Origin: Auanema rhodensis
Taxonomy: Eukaryota > Nematoda > Chromadorea > Rhabditida > Rhabditidae
DNA length: 64,000 nt
Assembly: GCA_964057225.1 (NCBI GenBank)
Contig: OZ059899.1
Location: 4,588,001-4,652,000, forward strand
Direction of reading: 5' to 3'
The notes below the pieces were generated by a model. It had not been told where the DNA came from. It made no database searches and saw only the letters and a program-made list of their open reading frames with translations. A program made the translations under genes and the position numbers. This document shows, piece by piece, positions 21,419 through 35,458 of the stretch; position 1 is the first letter of the stretch, and the number at the start of each line of letters is the position of its first letter.

Positions 21419-24400
21419 TTCGAAAAAATTTTTGTCAAAATGTTTTTGGAAGCAATGTTGAGTGTACATGGAAACTCAACATACACTAATGCATCATTTT
21501 TCAAACGATCATAACTAATTTTTGTATTAAGCGTTTCTCAATGTAGTATAGTGCATTCGATGCGGATTTTTAAGCTGCGTCGATCTGTGTTATCAGATTT
21601 GCGCTAGCTTAAAAATGCACCGAGATATCAACTGATATAAGTTCACACTTATATTTTCGATTTTCACCCTGAAGAATTAATTTTTTCGTTGAATAACATT
21701 GTCCATCGTCTTCGCCTTGAAAAAAGGAATCTAGAAGCATCTACTTTTTGCTAAATTGTTTTGAAATTTTTCGAAAAAATTTTTGTCAAAATGTTTTTGG
21801 AAGCAATGTTGAGTGTACATGGAAACTCAACATACACTAATGCATCATTTTTCAAACGATCATAACTGATTTTTGTATTAAGCGTTTCTCAATGTAGTAT
21901 AGTGCATTCGATGCGGAATTTTAAGCTGCGTCGATCTGTGTTATCAGATTTGCGCTAGCTTAAAAATGCACCGAGATATCAACTGATATAAGTTCACACA
22001 TATATCCTCGATTTTCACCCTGAAGAATCAATTTTTTCGTTGAATAACATTGTCCATCGTCTTTGCCTTGAAAAAAGAAATCTAAAAACATCTACTTTTT
22101 GCTAAATTATTTTGAAATTTTTCGAAAAAATTTTTGTCAAAATGTTTTTGGAAGCAATGTTGAGTGTACATGGAAACTCAACATACACTAATGCATCATT
22201 TTTCAAACGATCATAACTGATTTTTGTATTAAGCGTTTCTCAATGTAGTATAGTGCATTCGATGCGGATTTTTAAGCTGCGTCGATCTGTGTTATCAGAT
22301 TTGCGCTAGCTTAAAAATGCACCGAGATATCAACTGATATAAGTTCACACTTATATCCTCGATTTTCACCCTGAAGAATCAATTTTTTCATTGAATAACA
22401 TTGTCCATCGTCTTTGCCTTGAAAAAAGAAATCTAAAAACATCTACTTTTTGCTAAATTATTTTGAAATTTTTCGAAAACATTTTTGTCAAAATGTTTTT
22501 GGAAGCAATGTTGAGTGTACATGGAAACTCAACATACAATAATGCATCATTTTTCAAACGATCATAACTGATTTTTGTATTAAGCGTTTCTCAATGTAGT
22601 ATAGTGCATTCGATGCGGATTTTTAAGCTGCGTCGATCTGTGTTATCAGATTTGCGCTAGCTTAAAAATGCACCGAGATATCAACTGATATAAGTTCACA
22701 CTTATATCCTCGATTTTCACCCTGAAGAATCAATTTTTTCATTGAATAACATTGTCCATCGTCTTTGCCTTGAAAAAAGAAATCTAAAAACATCTACTTT
22801 TTGCTAAATTATCTTGAAATTTTTCGAAAAAATTTTTGTCAAAATGTTTTTGGAAGCAATGTTGAGTGTACATGGAAACTCAACATACACTAATGCATCA
22901 TTTTTCAAACGATCATAACTGATTTTTGTATCAAGCGTTTCTCAATGTAGTATAGTGCATTCGATGCGGATTTTTAAGCTGCGTCGATCTGTGTTATCAG
23001 ATTTGCGCTAGCTTAAAAATGCACCGAGATATCAACTGATATAAGTTCACACTTATATCCTCGATTTTCACCCTGAAGAATCAATTTTATCGTTGAATAA
23101 CATTGTCCATCGTCTTTGCCTTGAAAAAAGAAATCTAAAAACATCTACTTTTTGCTAAATTATTTTGAAATTTTTCGAAAAAATTTTTGTCAAAATGTTT
23201 TTGGAAGCAATGTTGAGTGTACATGGAAACTCAACATACACTAATGCATCATTTTTCAAACGATCATAACTAATTTTTGTATTAAGCGTTTCTCAATGTA
23301 GTATAGTGCATTCGATGCGGATTTTTAAGCTGCGTCGATCTGTGTTATCAGATTTGCGCTAGCTTAAAAATGCACCGAGATATCAACTGATATAAGTTCA
23401 CACTTATATTTTCGATTTTCACCCTGAAGAATTAATTTTTTCGTTGAATAACATTGTCCATCGTCTTTGCCTTGAAAAAAGGAATCTAGAAGCATCTACT
23501 TTTTGCTAAATTGTTTTGAAATTTTTCGAAAAAATTTTTGTCAAAATGTTTTTGGAAGCAATGTTGAGTGTACATGGAAACTCAACATACACTAATGCAT
23601 CATTTTTCAAACGATCATAACTGATTTTTGTATTAAGCGTTTCTCAATGTAGTATAGTGCATTCGATGCGGATTTTTAAGCTGCGTCGATCTGTGTTATC
23701 AGATTTGCGCTAGCTTAAAAATGCACCGAGATATCAACTGATATAAGTTCACACATATATCCTCGATTTTCACCCTGAAGAATCAATTTTTTCGTTGAAT
23801 AACATTGTCCATCGTCTTTGCCTTGAAAAAAGAAATCTAAAAACATCTACTTTTTGCTAAATTATTTTGAAATTTTTCGAAAAAATTTTTGTCAAAATGT
23901 TTTTGGAAGCAATGTTGAGTGTACATGGAAACTCAACATACACTAATGCATCATTTTTCAAACGATCATAACTGATTTTTGTATTAAGCGTTTCTCAATG
24001 TAGTATAGTGCATTCGATGCGGATTTTTAAGCTGCGTCGATCTGTGTTATCAGATTTGCGCTAGCTTAAAAATGCACCGAGATATCAACTGATATAAGTT
24101 CACACTTATATCCTCGATTTTCACCCTGAAGAATCAATTTTTTCATTGAATAACATTGTCCATCGTCTTTGCCTTGAAAAAAGAAATCTAAAAACATCTA
24201 CTTTTTGCTAAATTATCTTGAAATTTTTCGAAAAAATTTTTGTCAAAATGTTTTTGGAAGCAATGTTGAGTGTACATGGAAACTCAACATACACTAATGC
24301 ATCATTTTTCAAACGATCATAACTGATTTTTGTATCAAGCGTTTCTCAATGTAGTATAGTGCATTCGATGCGGATTTTTAAGCTGCGTCGATCTGTGTTA

Positions 24401-25279
24401 TCAGATTTGCGCTAGCTTAAAAATGCACCGAGATATCAACTGATATAAGTTCACACTTATATCCTCGATTTTCACCCTGAAGAATCAATTTTATCGTTGA
24501 ATAACATTGTCCATCGTCTTTGCCTTGAAAAAAGAAATCTAAAAACATCTACTTTTTGCTAAATTATTTTGAAATTTTTCGAAAAAATTTTTGTCAAAAT
24601 GTTTTTGGAAGCAATGTTGAGTGTACATGGAAACTCAACATACACTAATGCATCATTTTTCAAACGATCATAACTAATTTTTGTATTAAGCGTTTCTCAA
24701 TGTAGTATAGTGCATTCGATGCGGATTTTTAAGCTGCGTCGATCTGTGTTATCAGATTTGCGCTAGCTTAAAAATGCACCGAGATATCAACTGATATAAG
24801 TTCACACTTATATTTTCGATTTTCACCCTGAAGAATTAATTTTTTCGTTGAATAACATTGTCCATCGTCTTCGCCTTGAAAAAAGGAATCTAGAAGCATC
24901 TACTTTTTGCTAAATTGTTTTGAAATTTTTCGAAAAAATTTTTGTCAAAATGTTTTTGGAAGCAATGTTGAGTGTACATGGAAACTCAACATACACTAAT
25001 GCATCATTTTTCAAACGATCATAACTGATTTTTGTATTAAGCGTTTCTCAATGTAGTATAGTGCATTCGATGCGGAATTTTAAGCTGCGTCGATCTGTGT
25101 TATCAGATTTGCGCTAGCTTAAAAATGCACCGAGATATCAACTGATATAAGTTCACACATATATCCTCGATTTTCACCCTGAAGAATCAATTTTTTCGTT
25201 GAATAACATTGTCCATCGTCTTTGCCTTGAAAAAAGAAATCTAAAAACATCTACTTTTTGCTAAATTATTTTGAAATTT
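21419..25279. repeat. 11-monomer higher-order repeat, copy 1 (3861 bp)
   Basis: Units run every 351 bp from 21419 to 24929. In order the marker units are 99A/340G; 149A/231A; 270A; AAAACATT with 68A (ACAATAATG at 22536); 267A; 99A/340G; 231A; 270A/342C; 267A; 99A/340G; 149A/231A. Inside it a shorter 4-monomer cycle (267A, 99A/340G, 231A, 270A/342C) is visible. The same eleven-unit order follows directly. Confidence 0.85.
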
Positions 25280-28200
25280 TTCGAAAAAATTTTTGTCAAA
25301 ATGTTTTTGGAAGCAATGTTGAGTGTACATGGAAACTCAACATACACTAATGCATCATTTTTCAAACGATCATAACTAATTTTTGTATTAAGCGTTTCTC
25401 AATGTAGTATAGTGCATTCGATGCGGATTTTTAAGCTGCGTCGATCTGTGTTATCAGATTTGCGCTAGCTTAAAAATGCACCGAGATATCAACTGATATA
25501 AGTTCACACTTATATTTTCGATTTTCACCCTGAAGAATTAATTTTTTCGTTGAATAACATTGTCCATCGTCTTCGCCTTGAAAAAAGGAATCTAGAAGCA
25601 TCTACTTTTTGCTAAATTGTTTTGAAATTTTTCGAAAAAATTTTTGTCAAAATGTTTTTGGAAGCAATGTTGAGTGTACATGGAAACTCAACATACACTA
25701 ATGCATCATTTTTCAAACGATCATAACTGATTTTTGTATTAAGCGTTTCTCAATGTAGTATAGTGCATTCGATGCGGAATTTTAAGCTGCGTCGATCTGT
25801 GTTATCAGATTTGCGCTAGCTTAAAAATGCACCGAGATATCAACTGATATAAGTTCACACATATATCCTCGATTTTCACCCTGAAGAATCAATTTTTTCG
25901 TTGAATAACATTGTCCATCGTCTTTGCCTTGAAAAAAGAAATCTAAAAACATCTACTTTTTGCTAAATTATTTTGAAATTTTTCGAAAAAATTTTTGTCA
26001 AAATGTTTTTGGAAGCAATGTTGAGTGTACATGGAAACTCAACATACACTAATGCATCATTTTTCAAACGATCATAACTGATTTTTGTATTAAGCGTTTC
26101 TCAATGTAGTATAGTGCATTCGATGCGGATTTTTAAGCTGCGTCGATCTGTGTTATCAGATTTGCGCTAGCTTAAAAATGCACCGAGATATCAACTGATA
26201 TAAGTTCACACTTATATCCTCGATTTTCACCCTGAAGAATCAATTTTTTCATTGAATAACATTGTCCATCGTCTTTGCCTTGAAAAAAGAAATCTAAAAA
26301 CATCTACTTTTTGCTAAATTATTTTGAAATTTTTCGAAAACATTTTTGTCAAAATGTTTTTGGAAGCAATGTTGAGTGTACATGGAAACTCAACATACAA
26401 TAATGCATCATTTTTCAAACGATCATAACTGATTTTTGTATTAAGCGTTTCTCAATGTAGTATAGTGCATTCGATGCGGATTTTTAAGCTGCGTCGATCT
26501 GTGTTATCAGATTTGCGCTAGCTTAAAAATGCACCGAGATATCAACTGATATAAGTTCACACTTATATCCTCGATTTTCACCCTGAAGAATCAATTTTTT
26601 CATTGAATAACATTGTCCATCGTCTTTGCCTTGAAAAAAGAAATCTAAAAACATCTACTTTTTGCTAAATTATCTTGAAATTTTTCGAAAAAATTTTTGT
26701 CAAAATGTTTTTGGAAGCAATGTTGAGTGTACATGGAAACTCAACATACACTAATGCATCATTTTTCAAACGATCATAACTGATTTTTGTATCAAGCGTT
26801 TCTCAATGTAGTATAGTGCATTCGATGCGGATTTTTAAGCTGCGTCGATCTGTGTTATCAGATTTGCGCTAGCTTAAAAATGCACCGAGATATCAACTGA
26901 TATAAGTTCACACTTATATCCTCGATTTTCACCCTGAAGAATCAATTTTATCGTTGAATAACATTGTCCATCGTCTTTGCCTTGAAAAAAGAAATCTAAA
27001 AACATCTACTTTTTGCTAAATTATTTTTAAATTTTTCGAAAAAATTTTTGTCAAAATGTTTTTGGAAGCAATGTTGAGTGTACATGGAAACTCAACATAC
27101 ACTAATGCATCATTTTTCAAACGATCATAACTAATTTTTGTATTAAGCGTTTCTCAATGTAGTATAGTGCATTCGATGCGGATTTTTAAGCTGCGTCGAT
27201 CTGTGTTATCAGATTTGCGCTAGCTTAAAAATGCACCGAGATATCAACTGATATAAGTTCACACTTATATTTTCGATTTTCACCCTGAAGAATTAATTTT
27301 TTCGTTGAATAACATTGTCCATCGTCATCGCCTTGAAAAAAGGAATCTAGAAGCATCTACTTTTTGCTAAATTGTTTTGAAATTTTTCGAAAAAATTTTT
27401 GTCAAAATGTTTTTGGAAGCAATGTTGAGTGTACATGGAAACTCAACATACACTAATGCATCATTTTTCAAACGATCATAACTGATTTTTGTATTAAGCG
27501 TTTCTCAATGTAGTATAGTGCATTCGATGCGGATTTTTAAGCTGCGTCGATCTGTGTTATCAGATTTGCGCTAGCTTAAAAATGCACCGAGATATCAACT
27601 GATATAAGTTCACACATATATCCTCGATTTTCACCCTGAAGAATCAATTTTTTCGTTGAATAACATTGTCCATCGTCTTTGCCTTGAAAAAAGAAATCTA
27701 AAAACATCTACTTTTTGCTAAATTATTTTGAAATTTTTCGAAAAAATTTTTGTCAAAATGTTTTTGGAAGCAATGTTGAGTGTACATGGAAACTCAACAT
27801 ACACTAATGCATCATTTTTCAAACGATCATAACTGATTTTTGTATTAAGCGTTTCTCAATGTAGTATAGTGCATTCGATGCGGATTTTTAAGCTGCGTCG
27901 ATCTGTGTTATCAGATTTGCGCTAGCTTAAAAATGCACCGAGATATCAACTGATATAAGTTCACACTTATATCCTCGATTTTCACCCTGAAGAATCAATT
28001 TTTTCATTGAATAACATTGTCCATCGTCTTTGCCTTGAAAAAAAAAATCTAAAAACATCTACTTTTTGCTAAATTATCTTGAAATTTTTCGAAAAAATTT
28101 TTGTCAAAATGTTTTTGGAAGCAATGTTGAGTGTACATGGAAACTCAACATACACTAATGCATCATTTTTCAAACGATCATAACTGATTTTTGTATCAAG

Positions 28201-29140
28201 CGTTTCTCAATGTAGTATAGTGCATTCGATGCGGATTTTTAAGCTGCGTCGATCTGTGTTATCAGATTTGCGCTAGCTTAAAAATGCACCGAGATATCAA
28301 CTGATATAAGTTCACACTTATATCCTCGATTTTCACCCTGAAGAATCAATTTTATCGTTGAATAACATTGTCCATCGTCTTTGCCTTGAAAAAAGAAATC
28401 TAAAAACATCTACTTTTTGCTAAATTATTTTGAAATTTTTCGAAAAAATTTTTGTCAAAATGTTTTTGGAAGCAATGTTGAGTGTACATGGAAACTCAAC
28501 ATACACTAATGCATCATTTTTCAAACGATCATAACTAATTTTTGTATTAAGCGTTTCTCAATGTAGTATAGTGCATTCGATGCGGATTTTTAAGCTGCGT
28601 CGATCTGTGTTATCAGATTTGCGCTAGCTTAAAAATGCACCGAGATATCAACTGATATAAGTTCACACTTATATTTTCGATTTTCACCCTGAAGAATTAA
28701 TTTTTTCGTTGAATAACATTGTCCATCGTCTTCGCCTTGAAAAAAGGAATCTAGAAGCATCTACTTTTTGCTAAATTGTTTTGAAATTTTTCGAAAAAAT
28801 TTTTGTCAAAATGTTTTTGGAAGCAATGTTGAGTGTACATGGAAACTCAACATACACTAATGCATCATTTTTCAAACGATCATAACTGATTTTTGTATTA
28901 AGCGTTTCTCAATGTAGTATAGTGCATTCGATGCGGATTTTTAAGCTGCGTCGATCTGTGTTATCAGATTTGCGCTAGCTTAAAAATGCACCGAGATATC
29001 AACTGATATAAGTTCACACATATATCCTCGATTTTCACCCTGAAGAATTAATTTTTTCGTTGAATAACATTGTCCATCGTCTTTGCCTTGAAAAAAGGAA
29101 TCTAGAAGCATCTACTTTTTGCTAAATTATTCTGAAATTT
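25280..29140. repeat. 11-monomer higher-order repeat, copy 2
   Basis: The order of markers repeats that of 21419-25279; ACAATAATG at 26397 is 3861 bp (11 units) after the one at 22536. Private changes include TTATTTTTAA at the end of the unit before 27035, CGTCATCGCC in the unit at 27035, and an A-run variant near 28041. The last unit (28790) has diverged from its partner: it lacks 149A and has 260T, 309G and 343C. The copies are therefore clear but not identical. Confidence 0.82.
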
Positions 29141-31246
29141 TTCGAAAAAATTTTTGTCAAAATGTTTTTGGAAGCAATGTTGAGTGTACATGGAAACTCA
29201 ACATACACTAATGCATCATTTTTCAAACGATCATAACTGATTTTTGTATTAAGCGTTTCTCAATGTAGTATAGTGCATTCGATGCGGATTTTTAAGCTGC
29301 GTCGATCTGTGTTATCAGATTTGCGCTAGCTTAAAAATGCACCGAGATATCAACTGATATAAGTTCACACTTATATCCTCGATTTTCACCCTGAAGAATC
29401 AATTTTATCGTTGAATAACATTGTCCATCGTCTTTGCCTTGAAAAAAGAAATCTAAAAACATCTACTTTTTGCTAAATTATTTTGAAATTTTTCGAAAAA
29501 ATTTTTGTCAAAATGTTTTTGGAAGCAATGTTGAGTGTACATGGAAACTCAACATACACTAATGCATCATTTTTCAAACGATCATAACTAATTTTTGTAT
29601 TAAGCGTTTCTCAATGTAGTATAGTGCATTCGATGCGGATTTTTAAGCTGCGTCGATCTGTGTTATCAGATTTGCGCTAGCTTAAAAATGCACCGAGATA
29701 TCAACTGATATAAGTTCACACTTATATTTTCGATTTTCACCCTGAAGAATTAATTTTTTCGTTGAATAACATTGTCCATCGTCTTTGCCTTGAAAAAAGG
29801 AATCTAGAAGCATCTACTTTTTGCTAAATTGTTTTGAAATTTTTCGAAAAAATTTTTGTCAAAATGTTTTTGGAAGCAATGTTGAGTGTACATGGAAACT
29901 CAACATACACTAATGCATCATTTTTCAAACGATCATAACTGATTTTTGTATTAAGCGTTTCTCAATGTAGTATAGTGCATTCGATGCGGATTTTTAAGCT
30001 GCGTCGATCTGTGTTATCAGATTTGCGCTAGCTTAAAAATGCACCGAGATATCAACTGATATAAGTTCACACATATATCCTCGATTTTCACCCTGAAGAA
30101 TCAATTTTTTCGTTGAATAACATTGTCCATCGTCTTTGCCTTGAAAAAAGAAATCTAAAAACATCTACTTTTTGCTAAATTATTTTGAAATTTTTCGAAA
30201 AAATTTTTGTCAAAATGTTTTTGGAAGCAATGTTGAGTGTACATGGAAACTCAACATACACTAATGCATCATTTTTCAAACGATCATAACTGATTTTTGT
30301 ATTAAGCGTTTCTCAATGTAGTATAGTGCATTCGATGCGGATTTTTAAGCTGCGTCGATCTGTGTTATCAGATTTGCGCTAGCTTAAAAATGCACCGAGA
30401 TATCAACTGATATAAGTTCACACTTATATCCTCGATTTTCACCCTGAAGAATCAATTTTTTCATTGAATAACATTGTCCATCGTCTTTGCCTTGAAAAAA
30501 GAAATCTAAAAACATCTACTTTTTGCTAAATTATCTTGAAATTTTTCGAAAAAATTTTTGTCAAAATGTTTTTGGAAGCAATGTTGAGTGTACATGGAAA
30601 CTCAACATACACTAATGCATCATTTTTCAAACGATCATAACTGATTTTTGTATCAAGCGTTTCTCAATGTAGTATAGTGCATTCGATGCGGATTTTTAAG
30701 CTGCGTCGATCTGTGTTATCAGATTTGCGCTAGCTTAAAAATGCACCGAGATATCAACTGATATAAGTTCACACTTATATCCTCGATTTTCACCCTGAAG
30801 AATCAATTTTATCGTTGAATAACATTGTCCATCGTCTTTGCCTTGAAAAAAGAAATCTAAAAACATCTACTTTTTGCTAAATTATTTTGAAATTTTTCGA
30901 AAAAATTTTTGTCAAAATGTTTTTGGAAGCAATGTTGAGTGTACATGGAAACTCAACATACACTAATGCATCATTTTTCAAACGATCATAACTAATTTTT
31001 GTATTAAGCGTTTCTCAATGTAGTATAGTGCATTCGATGCGGATTTTTAAGCTGCGTCGATCTGTGTTATCAGATTTGCGCTAGCTTAAAAATGCACCGA
31101 GATATCAACTGATATAAGTTCACACTTATATTTTCGATTTTCACCCTGAAGAATTAATTTTTTCGTTGAATAACATTGTCCATCGTCTTCGCCTTGAAAA
31201 AAGGAATCTAGAAGCATCTACTTTTTGCTAAATTGTTTTGAAATTT
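29141..31246. repeat. 4-monomer cycle (1404 bp) and a half copy
   Basis: Units at 29141, 29492, 29843 and 30194 repeat the cycle 267A, 99A/340G, 231A, 270A/342C seen inside the 11-monomer unit. Units at 30545 and 30896 give the first two members again. The cycle then stops. This shows the 4-monomer unit is the older module and the 11-monomer unit a later compound of it. Confidence 0.75.
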
Positions 31247-33703
31247 TTCGAAAAAATTTTTGTCAAAATGTTTTTGGAAGCAATGTTGAGTGTACATGGA
31301 AACTCAACATACACTAATGCATCATTTTTCAAACGATCATAACTGATTTTTGTATCAAGCGTTTCTCAATGTAGTATAGTGCATTCGATGCGGATTTTTA
31401 AGCTGCGTCGATCTGTGTTATCAGATTTGCGCTAGCTTAAAAATGCACCGAGATATCAACTGATATAAGTTCACACTTATATCCTCGATTTTCACCCTGA
31501 AGAATTAATTTTTTCGTTGAATAACATTGTCCATCGTCTTTGCCTTGAAAAAAGAAATCTAAAAACATCTACTTTTTGCTAAATTATCTTGAAATTTTTC
31601 GAAAAAATTTTTGTCAAAATGTTTTTGGAAGCAATGTTGAGTGTACATGGAAACTCAACATACACTAATGCATCATTTTTCAAACGATCATAACTGATTT
31701 TTGTATCAAGCGTTTCTCAATGTAGTATAGTGCATTCGATGCGGATTTTTAAGCTGCGTCGATCTGTGTTATCAGATTTGCGCTAGCTTAAAAATGCACC
31801 GAGATATCAACTGATATAAGTTCACACTTATATCCTCGATTTTCACCCTGAAGAATCAATTTTTTCGTTGAATAACATTGTCCATCGTCTTTGCCTTGAA
31901 AAAAGAAATCTAAAAACATCTACTTTTTGCTAAATTATTTTGAAATTTTTCGAAAAAATTTTTGTCAAAATGTTTTTGGAAGCAATGTTGAGTGTACATG
32001 GAAACTCAACATACACTAATGCATCATTTTTCAAACGATCATAACTGATTTTTGTATTAAGCGTTTCTCAATGTAGTATAGTGCATTCGATGCGGATTTT
32101 TAAGCTGCGTCGATCTGTGTTATCAGATTTGCGCTAGCTTAAAAATGCACCGAGATATCAACTGATATAAGTTCACACTTATATCCTCGATTTTCACCCT
32201 GAAGAATCAATTTTTTCGTTGAATAACATTGTCCATCGTCTTTGCCTTGAAAAAAGGAATCTAGAAGCATCTACTTTTTGCTAAATTATTTTGAAATTTT
32301 TCGAAAAAATTTTTGTCAAAATGTTTTTGGAAGCAATGTTGAGTGTACATGGAAACTCAACATACACTAATGCATCATTTTTCAAACGATCATAACTGAT
32401 TTTTGTATTAAGCGTTTCTCAATGTAGTATAGTGCATTCGATGCGGATTTTTAAGCTGCGTCGATCTGTGTTATCAGATTTGCGCTAGCTTAAAATTGCA
32501 CCGAGATATCAACTGATATATGTTCACACTTATATCCTCGATTTTCACCCTGAAGAATCAATTTTTTCATTGAATAACATTGTCCATCGTCTTTGCCTTG
32601 AAAAAAGAAATCTAAAAACATCTACTTTTTGCTAAATTATTTTGAAATTTTTCGAAAAAATTTTTGTCAAAATGTTTTTGGAAGCAATGTTGAGTGTACA
32701 TGGAAACTCAACATACACTAATGCATCATTTTTCAAACGATCATAACTGATTTTTGTATTAAGCGTTTCTCAATGTAGTATAGTGCATTCGATGCGGATT
32801 TTTAAGCTGCGTCGATCTGTGTTATCAGATTTGCGCTAGCTTAAAAATGCACCGAGATATCAACTGATATAAGTTCACACTTATATCCTCGATTTTCACC
32901 CTGAAGAATCAATTTTTTCATTGAATAACATTGTCCATCGTCTTTGCCTTGAAAAAAGAAATCTAAAAACATCTACTTTTTGCTAAATTATCTTGAAAGT
33001 TTTCGAAAAAATTTTTGTCAAAATGTTTTTGGAAGCAATGTTGAGTGTACATGGAAACTCAACATACACTAATGCATCATTTTTCAAACGATCATAACTG
33101 ATTTTTGTATCAAGCGTTTCTCAATGTAGTATAGTGCATTCGATGCGGATTTTTAAGCTGCGTCGATCTGTGTTATCAGATTTGCGCTAGCTTAAAAATG
33201 CACCGAGATATCAACTGATATAAGTTCACACTTATATCCTCGATTTTCACCCTGAAGAATCAATTTTTTCGTTGAATAACATTGTCCATCGTCTTTGCCT
33301 TGAAAAAAGGAATCTAGAAGCATCTACTTTTTGCTAAATTATTTTGAAATTTTTCGAAAAAATTTTTGTCAAAATGTTTTTGGAAGCAATGTTGAGTGTA
33401 CATGGAAACTCAACATACACTAATGCATCATTTTTCAAACGATCATAACTAATTTTTGTATTAAGCGTTTCTCAATGTAGTATAGTGCATTCGATGCGGA
33501 TTTTTAAGCTGCGTCGATCTGTGTTATCAGATTTGCGCTAGCTTAAAAATGCACCGAGATATCAACTGATATAAGTTCACACTTATATTTTCGATTTTCA
33601 CCCTGAAGAATCAATTTTTTCGTTGAATAACATTGTCCATCGTCTTTGCCTTGAAAAAAGAAATCTAAAAACATCTACTTTTTGCTAAATTATTTTGAAA
33701 TTT
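31247..33703. repeat. Irregular satellite region, seven monomers
   Basis: Units run every 351 bp from 31247 to 33353. The alleles are mixed without a repeating order. The unit at 32300 carries 197A to T (AAAATTGCACC), which breaks one arm of the 148-198 dyad. A private T to G gives GAAAGTTTTCG at the junction before 33002. Confidence 0.7.
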
Positions 33704-35458
33704 TTCGAAAAAATTTTTGTCAAAATGTTTTTGGAAGCAATGTTGAGTGTACATGGAAACTCAACATACACTAATGCATCATTTTTCAAACGATCATAAC
33801 TGATTTTTGTATCAAGCGTTTCTCAATGTAGTATAGTGCATTCGATGCGGATTTTTAAGCTGCGTCGATCTGTGTTATCAGATTTGCGCTAGCTTAAAAA
33901 TGCACCGAGATATCAACTGATATAAGTTCACACTTATATCCTCGATTTTCACCCTGAAGAATCAATTTTTTCATTGAATAACATTGTCCATCGTCTTTGC
34001 CTTGAAAAAAGAAATCTAAAAACATCTACTTTTTGCTAAATTATCTTGAAATTTTTCGAAAAAATTTTTGTCAAAATGTTTTTGGAAGCAATGTTGAGTG
34101 TACATGGAAACTCAACATACACTAATGCATCATTTTTCAAACGATCATAACTGATTTTTGTATCAAGCGTTTCTCAATGTAGTATAGTGCATTCGATGCG
34201 GATTTTTAAGCTGCGTCGATCTGTGTTATCAGATTTGCGCTAGCTTAAAAATGCACCGAGATATCAACTGATATAAGTTCACACTTATATCCTCGATTTT
34301 CACCCTGAAGAATCAATTTTATCGTTGAATAACATTGTCCATCGTCTTTGCCTTGAAAAAAGAAATCTAAAAACATCTACTTTTTGCTAAATTATTTTGA
34401 AATTTTTCGAAAAAATTTTTGTCAAAATGTTTTTGGAAGCAATGTTGAGTGTACATGGAAACTCAACATACACTAATGCATCATTTTTCAAACGATCATA
34501 ACTAATTTTTGTATTAAGCGTTTCTCACTGTAGTATAGTGCATTCGATGCGGATTTTTAAGCTGCGTCGATCTGTGTTATCAGATTTGCGCTAGCTTAAA
34601 AATGCACCGAGATATCAACTGATATAAGTTCACACTTATATTTTCGATTTTCACCCTGAAGAATCAATTTTTTCGTTGAATAACATTGTCCATCGTCTTT
34701 GCCTTGAAAAAAGAAATCTAAAAACATCTACTTTTTGCTAAATTATTTTGAAATTTTTCGAAAAAATTTTTGTCAAAATGTTTTTGGAAGCAATGTTGAG
34801 TGTACATGGAAACTCAACATACACTAATGCATCATTTTTCAAACGATCATAACTGATTTTTGTATCAAGCGTTTCTCAATGTAGTATAGTGCATTCGATG
34901 CGGATTTTTAAGCTGCGTCGATCTGTGTTATCAGATTTGCGCTAGCTTAAAAATGCACCGAGATATCAACTGATATAAGTTCACACTTATATCCTCGATT
35001 TTCACCCTGAAGAATCAATTTTTTCATTGAATAACATTGTCCATCGTCTTTGCCTTGAAAAAAGAAATCTAAAAACATCTACTTTTTGCTAAATTATCTT
35101 GAAATTTTTCGAAAAAATTTTTGTCAAAATGTTTTTGGAAGCAATGTTGAGTGTACATGGAAACTCAACATACACTAATGCATCATTTTTCAAACGATCA
35201 TAACTGATTTTTGTATCAAGCGTTTCTCAATGTAGTATAGTGCATTCGATGCGGATTTTTAAGCTGCGTCGATCTGTGTTATCAGATTTGCGCTAGCTTA
35301 AAAATGCACCGAGATATCAACTGATATATGTTCACACTTATATCCTCGATTTTCACCCTGAAGAATTAATTTTTTCGTTGAATAACATTGTCCATCGTCT
35401 TTGCCTTGAAAAAAGAAATCTAGAAGCATCTACTTTTTGCTAAATTATTTTGAAATTT
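33704..35458. repeat. 5-monomer HOR (1755 bp), copy 1
   Basis: Units start at 33704, 34055, 34406, 34757 and 35108. Order: 110C/270A/342C; 110C/267A; 99A/237-238TT/260C; 110C/270A/342C; 110C/222T/260T with 309A but 316G and 319G. The last, a mixed 3' haplotype, is a good marker for this domain. The unit at 34406 has a private TCTCACTG. The same five return at 37214. Confidence 0.78.
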
